From: SIAQ01 sp963767835
Lineage (GTDB): Bacteria; Planctomycetota; Planctomycetia; Gemmatales; Gemmataceae
NCBI GenBank assembly: GCA_963767835.1
Contig: CAVYFY010000006.1
Span: forward strand, 480,547 to 544,546
Reading direction: 5' to 3'
DNA: 64,000 nt
Each line of letters starts with the position of its first letter. The stretch's first letter is position 1. The notes beneath the pieces were generated by a model, which worked only from the letters and a program-made list of their open reading frames with translations, was not told the origin of the DNA and did no database searches. Positions 35,500-50,047 of this stretch are shown here, one piece after another. Made by a program: the position numbers and the translations under genes.

Positions 35500-36711
35500 A
35501 TGCGATTTCTCCATGTCGCCGATTTGCACCTCGGCTTGCGCGTCACGCGCTTCGGCGCCCATGTGAATGGCCGGGTGCAGGAAGCCCGCATGGCGGCGCT
35601 GGACCACCTGCTGATGCAGGCGCCGGCGCTGCGGCTCGATTTCGCCCTGGTTGCCGGCGATCTATTCGACGACAACCGCGTCGATCTCGCCACCAGCCGA
35701 CGGGCCTTCGAGCTGTTCGCGGCAGCCAAGCTCCCCATTTACATCATCTCCGGCAATCACGATCCCTTGAGCGCCGACAGTGTTTTCGCCCGCTCGCCGT
35801 GGAAGAACGGCACCTCGCGCAACGTCATGGTGCTGCGCGAAGCCGAACCGACGGCCCTGCCCGGCGGCATGCTCTATCCGTGCCCGCTCAAGCGCAAGAA
35901 TTCATTCGATGACCCGACGCGCTGGATTCCGCTCCGGGCGCACGGCGATGCAAGCATCCGCATCGGCCTGGCCCACGGCAGCCTGCGCCGCCACGAGCAT
36001 TTGCCCGAGGATGATCATCTCATCGAGCGCTATGCCGCCGATGTCAAGGGGCTTGATTATCTCGCGCTCGGGCACTGGCACTGGCCGTCGCGCCACGCCG
36101 ACCGCGCCGGCGTGATCCGCACCGCCTACCCCGGCGTCCATGAGCCGATGCGATTCTTCGAGAATCCCGCGTTCGCCACCGGCTGGTCCGAATATAGCCA
36201 CAAGGCGCCCGACGATCTATTCAACGATGACGGCAAGGGGCACGCGCTGGTTGTCACCATCGAGGGCCCCGAAGCACCGCCGCAAATTGAAGAGATCGTT
36301 ACGAGCCGCCTGCGATGGCGCGAGGAGAAGCACGAATTGCACGACGAGGCCCAGCTTGCCGATTTGATCGATCGGCTCGGCAAGCGCGAGAATGCTGCCA
36401 ACGAGCTGTTGCGACTGTGTCTGCACGGCACGCTCAGCGCCCAAGCGATGATGCGCCTTGATGAACTCGACGCCGAACGCGCCGGCAATCAAGGCGGCGT
36501 CCTGAATCGATATCTCTGGGCGGAACTCGATGCCGATCGGCTCAGCGCCGAACCGACCGACGCCGAATTGCAAGGGCTCGTCGGCAACGGCGTCGTCCGC
36601 AAAGTCTATGAGCGCCTCCAAGCCGAGACCCAATTGCCCGATCCGCAGATGAGGCAAATCGCCTGGCAATCGCTCTTGCTCCTGTACGGTTTCGCCACGG
36701 GGGCCCGCTGA
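35500..36711 (+). CDS. SbcD/Mre11-type (YhaO-like) exonuclease subunit
   Basis: 403 residues, a calcineurin-type metallophosphoesterase that probably trims DNA ends. All metal motifs are present: Asp and His in VADLHLG, Asp in VAGDLFDDN, Asn-His in ISGNHDP, His in LAHGSL and GHWHWPS. The C-terminal ~130 residues are helical and would contact the ATPase partner. ATG 35500 has AGGATGA about 8 nt upstream. The stop overlaps the ATPase start (TGATG), so they are coupled and act as a complex. Motif pattern and gene pairing resemble Bacillus YhaO/YhaN as much as SbcD/SbcC. Two 5' fragments lie upstream. Confidence 0.9.
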   Translation: MRFLHVADLHLGLRVTRFGAHVNGRVQEARMAALDHLLMQAPALRLDFALVAGDLFDDNRVDLATSRRAFELFAAAKLPIYIISGNHDPLSADSVFARSPWKNGTSRNVMVLREAEPTALPGGMLYPCPLKRKNSFDDPTRWIPLRAHGDASIRIGLAHGSLRRHEHLPEDDHLIERYAADVKGLDYLALGHWHWPSRHADRAGVIRTAYPGVHEPMRFFENPAFATGWSEYSHKAPDDLFNDDGKGHALVVTIEGPEAPPQIEEIVTSRLRWREEKHELHDEAQLADLIDRLGKRENAANELLRLCLHGTLSAQAMMRLDELDAERAGNQGGVLNRYLWAELDADRLSAEPTDAELQGLVGNGVVRKVYERLQAETQLPDPQMRQIAWQSLLLLYGFATGAR

Positions 36712-39413
36712 TGCGCATCCGCTCCATCGCCGTTCGCGACTGGGCCTGCATCGACGCGCTCGATCTGTCCGATTTGCACGACGGCCTCATCATCCTGCAC
36801 GGTCCCAATCGCACCGGCAAATCGAGCCTGGTGCAAGCCATCCGCAGTTGCCTGTTCGACCATCAGCACGACAGCGTCGATCGCGCCATCCTTGACGCCA
36901 TCCCCCGCCGCGCCAAGACAGCCCCCATCGTCACCATCGAGTTTGAGTGCGGCCAGGAACGCTATCGCATCAGCAAAACCTACGGAAAAACTCGCTTCGG
37001 CGAAGCCCGCCTCGAACAGCAAACCGCCGCCGGCTGGACCGTCCTGGCACGCGGCAAGGATGCCTCCAAGAAAACGCGCAAACTGGTCGGCGCCGACAAA
37101 TCCGTCGGCGGCATCTTTCAAATGCTCTGGCTCAACCAGCACGATTTCCGCCTCCCCGATCCCAAAGATCTTGACCCATCGCTCAAAAAGTCGCTCGAAA
37201 CCGTCCTCGGCAGCCTGATCACCGGCCCCGACGTCGATTTCAAACGCCGGCTCGACAAGGCCTGCGAACGCTGGTTCACGGCCACCGGCAAGGACCGCAA
37301 GGAATCGCCCGCGGTTCGCCTCAACCAGGATGCCCGGCTCGCACGTGCCGCTTACGAAGAAATCGAGCGCCAGTTCCACGAAGCCGAGACCGCGCTGGGC
37401 GAATTCGAGGAAGCCACCGCTCGCCAGCCCGCCATGAATCGCGACCTGCAACAGGCGGTCGATGAGTTCGCGCGCGTACAAGCTGAGCAAAATGCGCGTG
37501 CAGGTGCGCAAGGGGCAGCACGATCTCGCCGTGCGCAACCGCGCTCAAGCACGGCAATTATCCGCCCAAGCGGAGCAGCGGCTCAAGGAATGGACCGAGG
37601 CCTCCGCACGGTTGCAATCCATCGAACAACTCCTCGCCGACCACGATTCCGCCGTTCAAGTGTCTGACGCCAAATCGCGTCTCGCCGAGGAGAAAGCGGC
37701 CAAGGCGCGGCGCATCTTGCGAACAGGCCGAACGCGATCTCGAAGCGCATCGGCTCGAGCGTGCGCCACTCGATGATCGGCAACAACTCCTTCACCTGAC
37801 CCAAAGCCGCCAGGCGGTCGAGCAGGTGGTGCGCCAGTGCGAAGAGCATGCACGGCGATTGGCCGAACTGGAATCGGTATCGGTTGGGCCGGCGCCATCG
37901 GAGCAAGAGATCGAGCAATTGCGCCGCAATCGCGAGGAAGCGCTGAAGCTGCATGCCCAGCTCGATGCCGCCGAGATTCACGTCGTGCTGCACGCCAAAA
38001 AGGTGGTCGAGGCCAAGGCCGCCATCGACGATAAGGCGGCCAAAAGCGTTTCCATTGCCCGCGGCAAGGAGCAGCGCTGGAAGATTCGCCAGCACGGCGA
38101 GATTTCCATCGGCGAACTGGCGACGTTGCACATCAGCCGTGGTCAAGAAGATCAGGTCTTGAAGGAGATCGCGCGCCGGTGTGCCGAGCTGGATCGCGAT
38201 TATATCGAGCGTCTGAAGGCCGCCGAGGCGAGCTCGATCGACGCCCTGGTCGAGCGCCGCCATCAACGCCAGGGCATTCTCAAGGAAATCAAGCATCATC
38301 GCGATGCGCTGGCCCGCGGCGCACCGCAGGGATTGCCCGCCCAGCAGGCCGAACTTGACCGGCTCCGGCGCGAGGAAAACGCCATCCTGGCACGCCGCCC
38401 GGAACTCGTCGGCTGGGCGCCGAGCTTGTCGGAGATGGAGAAGCGCAAAGCCGAATTCGACAAGCGCGAGGCACAATTGGCGGCCGCGACCCAGGCAGCG
38501 AAGAAGGCGAATCTCGACGCGAACCAGGCGCTTCTGCAAGAACAGAGCAATCAGCGTGACCTGGAGAAATCGATCGTCGAGCAAACCGCCGAGATGCGCG
38601 CGCTGAAAACAAAAGTCGGCCAGCAGGATCGAGCAACGCTGGCAGCCGCTGCCGAGGAAGCAATCGCCCGTTTGGCCGAGGCGCAGGCGAAGGTGGATGA
38701 GTTCGCGTTGAGTGATGCCGATCAGGCGCTCGAAGCTCGCAGCAATGCCGCCGTCCATGCCCAGCGGCAACGAGCGATGCGAGTCCGTGAGAATGAAGAT
38801 TTAATGTTGCGTCTGCAAACACAGCTTGACGGCGCCGAGGGATTGCACCAGAAGCGCATCCAGGCGGAGCAAACCCTGGCCGAATTTGACCGCAATTCCG
38901 CGCGAGGCATTGCAGGCCAGCGCCCATCGGCATTTGAAAGAGCTGTTCGAGGAAATCCAGCAGGGCCAGGTGCGCGGCGCCATCGACCCGATCAATGACC
39001 GCGTCATGGGCTGGGCGCGGCAGCTCGGTTTGGTCGATTATCGCCGGCTGTCATTCGACAGCCAGCTGCTGCCGGCTGGCCTGGAATCGATTCACGCGCC
39101 GGCCGGCGTTGCTGTCGCCCTGGAACAGGAATCGCTGGGCACCGTGGAGCAGCTCAGCCTGTTGATCCGCCTCGCGGTGGGCGGGCTGCTTTCCCAGGAC
39201 GAGCCGACCGTCGCCCTGCTCGACGACCCGCTGGCCCACGCCGACCTGGGCAAGCACACGAAGATGCTGGAAATCCTTCACAGGGCGGCCCGCGGCGAAG
39301 GCCAGGCCGGTCCGATGCAAATCATCCTCCTCACGTGCCATCCCGAGCGATTCGCTTCCATCGCCGATGCCCAGAAAATCGACTTGGCAGCCAAGATTCG
39401 CCGCGGCGGTTGA
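36711..39413 (+). CDS. SbcC/Rad50-type (YhaN-like) ATPase, three frameshifts
   Basis: The reconstructed protein has ~900 residues. Walker A GPNRTGKSS lies near residue 30, followed by long coiled-coil segments (EARLARAAYEEIERQF-type heptads, LRRNREEALKLHAQLDAAEI and AEFDKREAQLAAATQAAK). The distal lobe has signature-like GTVEQLSLLIRLAVGGLL, Walker B TVALLDDPLAHAD and a final LLTCHPERF. The reading frame changes near 37490, 37725 and 38900. With the coupled nuclease it would form a DNA-end binding and cleaving machine. Conservation of both ATPase halves suggests the breaks are errors or very recent. Confidence 0.85.
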
Positions 39414-39420
39414 CGGATTT

Positions 39421-40575
39421 TCACGGCACAAAGGTGTTCGCATCGCTGTTGGCCCGCGTCACGAGGGCCGCGAATGTGGCTGGCGACACCGAGGTGCTGA
39501 CGAAATGGACCGAACCATCGACGAACAGGGCGTTGACGCCGCCGGCGTGGAAGCTGTAAACCGCGCCGGTGCCGAAGGTGTTGAGATGAGCCGTGGACGA
39601 GCCGGCGACGGCGGTGTTGAAGATGTTGGTGAGGTCGCCGACGGTGCTCGGATAAGGCCCGGGGAAGCCGTTGTTGACGTTGATGATACTCGAGCCGCCG
39701 ACGTTGACGCCGGCGGGGTCGGAACCGATGAGCCAGATGTCGCTGGCCGGCCGGCACCAGCCGCCTCCGTTGACGCCACTGCCTGCCTGCATCTGAGCCG
39801 TCGTGGACGCCTGCAAGCCGGCGGCGTTGTAATACCAGGGACGGCCTGCCGATTCGGTCAGGAAGATGGTGTTGGACGTTCCGTCAATCACGCTCACCAT
39901 CGTGATGGTTCCGTTGACGCCCACGTAAAGTCCGCCATTGTTGATTACTGCGGGGGTCAGCACCGAGGGGTCGGCGATCATGCCGGCCGGGTTCTCGGCA
40001 GACACGCCTGAATTCGCGCTCAGGAACGATTCGCTAATCCCGTAAAAACCGGCGTAATCGGTCACCGGAACGATCGGCTGCCAATTGCCCCAGCTATTGG
40101 AAGAGGAGGTGGCTGGACCGGACGGAGTGTACGAGCCAACATTCAGGGCCGGATCGCCGTCCAGCCGCGTTGAGTTCGGCGTGGACGGGCAGGTGGCGAT
40201 ATTCAGCGGCACGGAGCTCACCGCCAAATTGTTCGGGCTTTGCGAAATGTCATCCCAGTTGTAACTCGTGTTGTAGCCGGCGTACAAGTTCCCCTGATCG
40301 ATGTTCGGCAGAATCTTCGTGAACCAGCGTTCGCGCGGCGAAGAGCTGCTGGTCGGATCAAGCCGTTGCGTAGTCGGGAAATATTTGTAGGTGTCGTGAT
40401 AGGCGTGCAGCCCGATGCCGATCTGCTTGAGATTGTTCGCACACTGCGTCCGAGCGGATGCTTCGCGGACTTTCTGGACCGCGGGAACCAGCAATCCAAT
40501 CAAAATGGCGATGATCGCGATGACGACCAGCAACTCGATGAGCGTGAATGCGCGGCGCGGACGGATGCTCTCCAT
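39421..40575 (-). CDS. DUF1559 pseudopilin-like protein
   Basis: 384 residues from ATG 40575, with an AAGGAAG site upstream; an in-frame ATG at 40605 is less likely. Pilin-like leader RRAFTLIELLVVIAIIAILI, then CANNLKQIGIGLHAYHD, and the C-terminal H-x9-DG motif HAGGVNALFVDGSVHF. The middle is Asn/Ser/Gly-rich and probably a surface-exposed beta domain. Its leader differs from that of the cassette DUF1559. The stop lies 8 bp from that of the convergent ATPase gene. Confidence 0.93.
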   Translation of the reverse strand: MESIRPRRAFTLIELLVVIAIIAILIGLLVPAVQKVREASARTQCANNLKQIGIGLHAYHDTYKYFPTTQRLDPTSSSSPRERWFTKILPNIDQGNLYAGYNTSYNWDDISQSPNNLAVSSVPLNIATCPSTPNSTRLDGDPALNVGSYTPSGPATSSSNSWGNWQPIVPVTDYAGFYGISESFLSANSGVSAENPAGMIADPSVLTPAVINNGGLYVGVNGTITMVSVIDGTSNTIFLTESAGRPWYYNAAGLQASTTAQMQAGSGVNGGGWCRPASDIWLIGSDPAGVNVGGSSIINVNNGFPGPYPSTVGDLTNIFNTAVAGSSTAHLNTFGTGAVYSFHAGGVNALFVDGSVHFVSTSVSPATFAALVTRANSDANTFVP

Positions 40576-40620
40576 GAGTTCTTCCTTTCCTGAAAAGTGC
40601 TGCATTTTCTTCGAGGATGA

Positions 40621-40851
40621 TCATTTCACTTCGATCTCATTGGCAAGGATGGGCGCGGCGGTGATTTCCATGGCCGCGTGCTGGGCGATTTGCTTGGCGT
40701 AATACGTCTCGCTGCGGCCACGCAGAATCACGCCGGCCTGGTCGAATACGAGCCGCAATCCGCGAACTCGGTTGCCCAGACGGCGCATAAGCAAACCTTC
40801 CAGGCGTTCGGTCTCGGATACGGTCGGCGCGAGTAAGGTTCCAGTATTCAT
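40621..40851 (-). CDS. Small BON-like domain protein
   Basis: 76 residues from ATG 40851 (GGGAGA upstream): MNTGTLLAPTVSETERLEGL, then RLVFDQAGVILRGRSETYYA and ILANEIEVK. The beta-alpha-beta pattern with a central V-I-L-R-G-R strand and a final N-x-I-x-V resembles BON domains, which bind membranes or ligands. It lacks a signal peptide and is upstream of DUF1559 on the same strand (45 bp gap). Confidence 0.6.
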   Translation of the reverse strand: MNTGTLLAPTVSETERLEGLLMRRLGNRVRGLRLVFDQAGVILRGRSETYYAKQIAQHAAMEITAAPILANEIEVK

Positions 40852-41408
40852 GGCTTCTCCCGTGAGGGTAACGCTTCGAAAAAAGGCCCCCGCGTTCCCG
40901 CCTCTTATGGGAACTGAAACGGCCTCCCTCTCTCCCAAAGGAAAGCACGTTGCGGGGACCAAGCTGCAGGTGATCTGCGAGAGACCTCAACAACGATACC
41001 GGCGTGCGAACCAACCACACGCTCAGCAACAGCGAATCCGGCAACAATTGCGAACAATCATTGCCAAGGAATCGCCATCGCAGTTATTGATGACCATTGA
41101 GATTAACATGGTAGCCATTTCGACATCAATCATCAGTACGTTAATAATCATACTCGTGTTATCGGCGGTAGTCAATGGGACAGGTGAAAAAAATCGAAAA
41201 AGACGTGAACCGGGGAGGCACAGGGACAGAGAAAAAGACCGGATAACTTGCCTGTCTTCTCTGTGCCTCAGTGTCTCTGTGGTTCAAACGCTGGCAATTC
41301 GGGCATGGAAGGATTAAAGCTCAAGATTGGAAGAACCGATTCTTTCGGTAAGCCGCGCATTTCCGGCATGTTCCGTATTGGAGGCGTTTCCCATGTTTTC
41401 GCGTCGCC
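40852..41408. other. Intergenic region between the BON gene and the porin
   Basis: About 550 bp with lower GC than its surroundings. An imperfect inverted repeat (AGGCACAGGGACAGAGAA near 41216 and TTCTCTGTGCCT near 41263) lies in the middle. It probably holds the divergent promoters of the two flanking genes; no coding sequence or RNA is recognised. Confidence 0.6.
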
Positions 41409-42719
41409 GTGCGCCTCCTCTCCCTGTTTGCCGTGGGCTTGTGCGTCTTGCCGGCCCAGGCACAAATGGGCGTTCTCTTCACGGGAGCCGGCCCGGTCAA
41501 TCGCTCCATGGGCGGCGCTTCGACGGCAGCTCCCATCGACGCCTCCGGCGCCCTGTTCTGGAATCCCGCCACCATCAGCGGTTTGCCCGGCTCATCGATC
41601 GATTTCGGCGTCGAGGTTCTCTATCCACAGACCCGCCTCAGTTCGAGCTACGGTGCCAACTCTTTCGCGCCTGGCTTTCCGCCCACTGCGATTTCCGGCT
41701 CGGACCGCGGCGACGACGGCATCTTCGCCCTGCCGTCCATGGCACTCGTCTACAAGCCCGATGATTCGATCTTCACCTACGGCTTCGGCATCTTCACCGT
41801 CGGCGGGTTCGGCACCAATTATCGCGCCGACAACGGCAACCCGATCCTTTCCCCCAACCTGATTCCGTTCGGCGTCGGCCTGGGCTCGCTCTATACCAGC
41901 TTCGAGGCGATTGAATTGACGCCGACGATCTCCGTGCAAGTCACCGATCGGCTTTCGATCGGCGGCGGCCCGACCCTGGCCCTCGCCCAGCTTGAAGCCG
42001 ACCCGCTCTTCCTGGCCTCCCCCAATCCGAACGGCACCTATCCGCCCGGAACCCACACGCGCATGAGCTGGGGCGGCGGTTTCCAGATCGGCGCCTTCTA
42101 CAAGCTCGACGGCGGGTGGAACCTCGGCCTGTCCTACAAAAGCACCCAATGGCTCGAAGGCTTCCACTATCAAACACAAGACAACCTCGGCAATCCGCGC
42201 GACGTCTCCTACACCTTCAACCTCCCCAGCACCGTTTCCTTCGGCGTCGGCTACACCGGCATCGACCGCTGGACCTTCGCCGCCGATTTCCGCTATATCG
42301 ATTACGGGAGCACCGAAGGCTTCGACCGCAGCGGCTTCACCTCCGCCGGCGCGGTCGCCGGCCTCGGCTGGCGCAGCATCTTCGCCATGTCGCTCGGCGC
42401 GCAATACCAAGTCACCGACTGCTTCTCAGTGCGGGCCGGCTACAGCTATAATCAGGATCCAATTTCGAACGCTCAATCGAGCTTCAACGTGGGGTCGCCG
42501 ATCACCCTCGAACATACCGTTTACATGGGCTTCAGCTACCGCGTGAGCGACGCAATGTCCCTGTCGCTGGCTTACTTTCACGCCTTCGAGAACTCGGTGG
42601 ACGGCCCCTTCAATAGCCCGGTCGGCCCGGTACCGAACACGTCCATCCGCAACACGCTTTCCGCCGATTCGGTCATCTTCGGCGCGACCGTGCGCTTTGG
42701 ATGCAAAGCGGTTAATTGA
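41409..42719 (+). CDS. FadL/OmpP1-family outer-membrane transporter
   Basis: 436 residues, a predicted 14-strand beta-barrel for hydrophobic compounds. After a signal peptide (RLLSLFAVGLCVLPAQAQ) come the family elements GAGPVNRSMGGASTA, DASGALFWNPATISGLPGS, GIDRWTFAADFRYIDYG, FSVRAGYSYNQDPI and a C-terminal strand SVIFGATVRFGC. The frame opens at GTG 41409 with no ribosome site. ATG 41393 (MFSRRR, GGAG upstream) is one frame off and may be the real start if an indel lies between. Presence of a FadL barrel fits an organism with an outer membrane. Confidence 0.88.
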   Translation: MRLLSLFAVGLCVLPAQAQMGVLFTGAGPVNRSMGGASTAAPIDASGALFWNPATISGLPGSSIDFGVEVLYPQTRLSSSYGANSFAPGFPPTAISGSDRGDDGIFALPSMALVYKPDDSIFTYGFGIFTVGGFGTNYRADNGNPILSPNLIPFGVGLGSLYTSFEAIELTPTISVQVTDRLSIGGGPTLALAQLEADPLFLASPNPNGTYPPGTHTRMSWGGGFQIGAFYKLDGGWNLGLSYKSTQWLEGFHYQTQDNLGNPRDVSYTFNLPSTVSFGVGYTGIDRWTFAADFRYIDYGSTEGFDRSGFTSAGAVAGLGWRSIFAMSLGAQYQVTDCFSVRAGYSYNQDPISNAQSSFNVGSPITLEHTVYMGFSYRVSDAMSLSLAYFHAFENSVDGPFNSPVGPVPNTSIRNTLSADSVIFGATVRFGCKAVN

Positions 42720-42730
42720 CGCGCGCACCG

Positions 42731-47417
<4,687 letters not shown>

Positions 47418-47464
47418 TGGACTTGTTCGGCAAGGGCGAGCTCACCAGCCCTGGAATCAGCTGT

Positions 47465-47538
47465 AGGGTGGGTCGAGCAACGCGAGGCCCACCGGCACTC
47501 GTAACCTCTGGTGGGCCTCGCGTTGCTCGACCCACCCT
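47465..47538. repeat. Perfect 29-bp inverted repeat between the Lhr and GT39-like genes
   Basis: Arms 47465-47493 and 47510-47538 (starting AGGGTGGGTCGAGCAACGCG) pair perfectly around a 16-nt loop. It lies between two minus-strand genes and could act as a terminator or be a REP/MITE element. Confidence 0.95.
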
Positions 47539-47585
47539 AAACGTATCGACCCATTCAAGTCGGGGAGTTACTTAACGAGAATTCC

Positions 47586-48923
47586 TTATCTGGCCGACTC
47601 GGGCGAACGCACTAGCCCCGGAATCAGGCTCGCCAACGCATACGCCGCGAAACAAAGCAACACGCCGTCGAGCGGCAATCGCGGCCCTGACAACGGCTCC
47701 GCATGGCTCAGCACATACGGCAACGGCAACCACAACGCCGCGAGCGCCGCCAATCGGCTTTCCCGCCGCCACAGGTAGCTCCAACGCCAACCGAGCAGGG
47801 CCAGAACCAGCATTCCCAGGAGAGACGCATGCAGGATCAATTCCGCATTGTCGCTCAGCCAATCGGGAGGCTTGGCGATGGTGTCGCTGGTTTTTCGCAG
47901 GTCCGCAAGCCGGCCGTCCTTGAGCCAGCCGCCGCCGAAGAGGAACGCGATGGCCGACTTGATGCGCCGCTCCAGCGTTTCGGTCGGATGTTCCTTGATT
48001 TCGTTCCACACCGTATGGGCCAGCATATTATAGCGCTTCGCCTGGTTGGGTTCGCCGAATAGCTCCTGCTTGCGCTCCGCCGGCAACAGTTCCAGCAAGG
48101 TCGCCTGATCCAATGTGGAGCCGGTGGCGTGCGGATTATTGCCCATCCACAGGTGCCAGTACGCGGTATCGGCGATCGGCACCGGGCGCTCGAACACCTC
48201 GTAATTGCGCAGGCTCCACGGGGCCAGGCCGTTGGCGAAACCGACAAGCGCGACGATGCCGGCAAACCAGCCGAGCGGAAAACGCCGGCATTCCCACAGG
48301 AACCAGAGCAACGCAACAATCGCGAATGGTAAGAACGCGGCCCGAACCAACGCGAGCCCCGCCAGCGTCAGCCCGAAGAGCAGGCTCGTGAATGCGCCCC
48401 CGTCCTGACCCGCGCGGGCGCCGAGCATCAGGCATAATCCCAGGAGAAAACTGGCCAGCACGCCGTCGTTCAGCTCGGCCGTGTTGACGATCCAGAACGG
48501 ATGAAACGCGATCAGCAGGCCAGCCAGCGTGGCGATGAGCGTGTTGTGAAAGGCCCGGCGAGCAAAGAAGAAAAAGCAGCCGACCGTCAGAATTCCCAGA
48601 CCGCATTGCAGCCAGCGCAGCATCGGCTCGGCAGGATCGAAGAAGTGAGCGACCGCGAGCGTGGCAAACGGCAGGCCCGGCGAGACGTGAGCCGTCCGCT
48701 CTTCCGCGTCCGCCAGCGGGGCGAGGCCGCCGAACCAGTAATGCTCGACGACGTTGGCGGTAACCTTGTCATCGGGCGGTTTTCCTTGCACGAAGAGAGC
48801 GGGAGCAAGCCGGCCTTGATCGGCGCCAAGCGTCAGATAACCGATCCGCACAAAGGCGGCGCCGCTGAGCACCAGCAAGAGGGCGAATAGCGTCCCTGCA
48901 TTGAAAGCCGGCATCTTGTTCAT
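47586..48923 (-). CDS. GT39/ArnT-like membrane glycosyltransferase
   Basis: 445 residues with about 10-12 hydrophobic segments. It has the PMT/GT39-superfamily look: an acidic residue region after helix 1 (GADQGRLAPALFVQ), HVSPGLPFATLAVAHFFDP, FHPFWIVNTAELNDGVLASF and LAPWSLRNYEVF. It probably transfers a polyprenyl-linked sugar to lipid or protein in the cytoplasmic membrane. A soluble loop follows (ATLLELLPAERKQELFGEPN). Acceptor and donor are not predictable. Confidence 0.8.
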   Translation of the reverse strand: MNKMPAFNAGTLFALLLVLSGAAFVRIGYLTLGADQGRLAPALFVQGKPPDDKVTANVVEHYWFGGLAPLADAEERTAHVSPGLPFATLAVAHFFDPAEPMLRWLQCGLGILTVGCFFFFARRAFHNTLIATLAGLLIAFHPFWIVNTAELNDGVLASFLLGLCLMLGARAGQDGGAFTSLLFGLTLAGLALVRAAFLPFAIVALLWFLWECRRFPLGWFAGIVALVGFANGLAPWSLRNYEVFERPVPIADTAYWHLWMGNNPHATGSTLDQATLLELLPAERKQELFGEPNQAKRYNMLAHTVWNEIKEHPTETLERRIKSAIAFLFGGGWLKDGRLADLRKTSDTIAKPPDWLSDNAELILHASLLGMLVLALLGWRWSYLWRRESRLAALAALWLPLPYVLSHAEPLSGPRLPLDGVLLCFAAYALASLIPGLVRSPESAR

Positions 48924-49127
48924 GAATCTGCTCCGAGCGTCTTCGGATTATGATAAGGCCGCGCGACGGAAGTTGCCAGAATTCGAGCAGGGAGGAGGTG
49001 GAATGCGATCATCACGCCGATGTTGCCCACCGCTAAAACCAGTCGATTGCGAAAAAAGGGGGACGATGGACGCGCCGTGAGTATATTACCGCCCGTCGTG
49101 ATTCACTATGGGAAAGGATAGAAACCC

Positions 49128-49757
49128 TTGTCAAACCAGCCGATAAAGAGCGACCCTGTTTCCTGCACGACCCTTTTCTTGGCTCTTGCCGTCGGTTGTT
49201 GTATCGCGTTACCGATCATCTTGTGCTTGGGCGTGAGCATTAACGAGAGCATGAAAGAGAGCATTACGGACACGAGAATCGACCGCTTGTTCGCCAGAGA
49301 TGGCCGAGTAATGGTCAGTCGGTTCATTGTTTTGGGGCATCAGCACGATGGGCATTGGCCCCTGGTCGTCGATGACGTAGAGTCCACCCGCTATCTGACG
49401 GCCGCCTTCCAGCACTCCAGCTATCTGGGATACGTGCCTCATAGGAATCACGGGTCAACTTACTCATTCCGAGTAGAGTCGGGCGAGGGCTGGTCGGTCG
49501 ATTTCTGGGGCGATGTGGGTAGCGATCCCGACAGCCCAATACGCCAAGCGCAGATAGTGGCATTGCTTGGTTCACCACAGGGTGCGGGACCGTTTCTTGC
49601 GCTCACCGCAATTTACCAACCTGCTGACATCGGCCTCATCCTTGGCTGCAAGGGGGGCTTGATGGGTGATCCGGTTTACTACTGGGTGCCGTTACAAGAG
49701 CCGATGCCAGAGAAACTTGGCAAGGCCATTTACAGCCTCGGGCAACCGCACCGCTAA
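49128..49757 (+). CDS. Membrane-anchored protein of unknown function
   Basis: 209 residues. The TTG start at 49128 (AAAGG upstream) is chosen because it includes the only membrane segment (TLFLALAVGCCIALPIILCL). The outer part is a beta-rich domain (HDGHWPLVVDDVESTRYLTA, VESGEGWSVDFWGDVGSDPD). No known family is recognised. Base composition is a little lower in GC than its neighbours. It faces the minus-strand gene at 49760 with 2 bp between stops. Confidence 0.65.
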   Translation: MSNQPIKSDPVSCTTLFLALAVGCCIALPIILCLGVSINESMKESITDTRIDRLFARDGRVMVSRFIVLGHQHDGHWPLVVDDVESTRYLTAAFQHSSYLGYVPHRNHGSTYSFRVESGEGWSVDFWGDVGSDPDSPIRQAQIVALLGSPQGAGPFLALTAIYQPADIGLILGCKGGLMGDPVYYWVPLQEPMPEKLGKAIYSLGQPHR

Positions 49758-49759
49758 TT

Positions 49760-50047
49760 TCACGCCACCGCCGCCGGCGTCTCGGTAACGCACAGGTCCG
49801 GCTGCCATTTGGCGCCTTCGCGTTTGCCGGGCATCGAGCGGAAGGCCGACACGATGCCGAAGGTGGCGGCCTGGACGAGGCGGTCGCGGAAGTTCCAGCG
49901 CATGGGGCCGCGGCCGGAGCGAATGGCCTCGGCGTAGACTTCGCGCACCCGGCCGACGGCGTGGACCCAGTTGCGTTCTTCGATCGATTGCCGAGCGGCT
50001 GACCCACATTGTCGGCAGCAGCTACAATTGGTGCGGCGCATGCTCAT
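49760..50047 (-). CDS. Small hypothetical protein with a Cys cluster
   Basis: 95 residues from ATG 50047: a Cys-rich start (TNCSCCRQCGSAARQSIEER) that could bind a metal, then VHAVGRVREVYAEAIRSGRG, RWNFRDRLVQAATFGIVSAF and a short acidic end. AAGGGG lies ~9 nt upstream. It overlaps the 3' end of the phosphatidylserine synthase gene and is probably co-transcribed with it. Family not recognised. Confidence 0.55.
   Translation of the reverse strand: MSMRRTNCSCCRQCGSAARQSIEERNWVHAVGRVREVYAEAIRSGRGPMRWNFRDRLVQAATFGIVSAFRSMPGKREGAKWQPDLCVTETPAAVA

Larger units (their letters stand above)
24600..35884. repeat. Tandem triplication of a ~3.34-kb gene cassette
   Basis: Unit 1 spans about 24600-27948, unit 2 27949-32547 (including a 1264-bp IS) and unit 3 32548-35884. 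After removing the IS all three are ~3.34 kb. Each holds, from low to high coordinate, the DUF1559 5' end, an anchored protein, a Cys-rich secreted protein, a MauE/DUF1573 protein, a poly-G tract, a palindromic repeat and the first ~385 bp of the SbcD-like gene. The joint SbcD-5'/DUF1559-5' (27948/27949 and 32547/32548) is the same in both internal copies. The SbcD parts appear identical and the MauE parts are highly similar, while the two central genes differ strongly. Confidence 0.9.

Noticed and set aside
37583..38770. 395-codon minus-strand ORF within the SbcC-like gene
   Set aside because: It mirrors the coiled-coil codons of the ATPase gene and has no start context or homology.
41592..42410. 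272-codon minus-strand ORF within the FadL gene
   Set aside because: Antisense shadow of the beta-barrel gene; biased composition only.
47465..47538. Classical rho-independent terminator
   Set aside because: The hairpin is far longer than usual and no T-tract follows either arm; annotated as a repeat instead.
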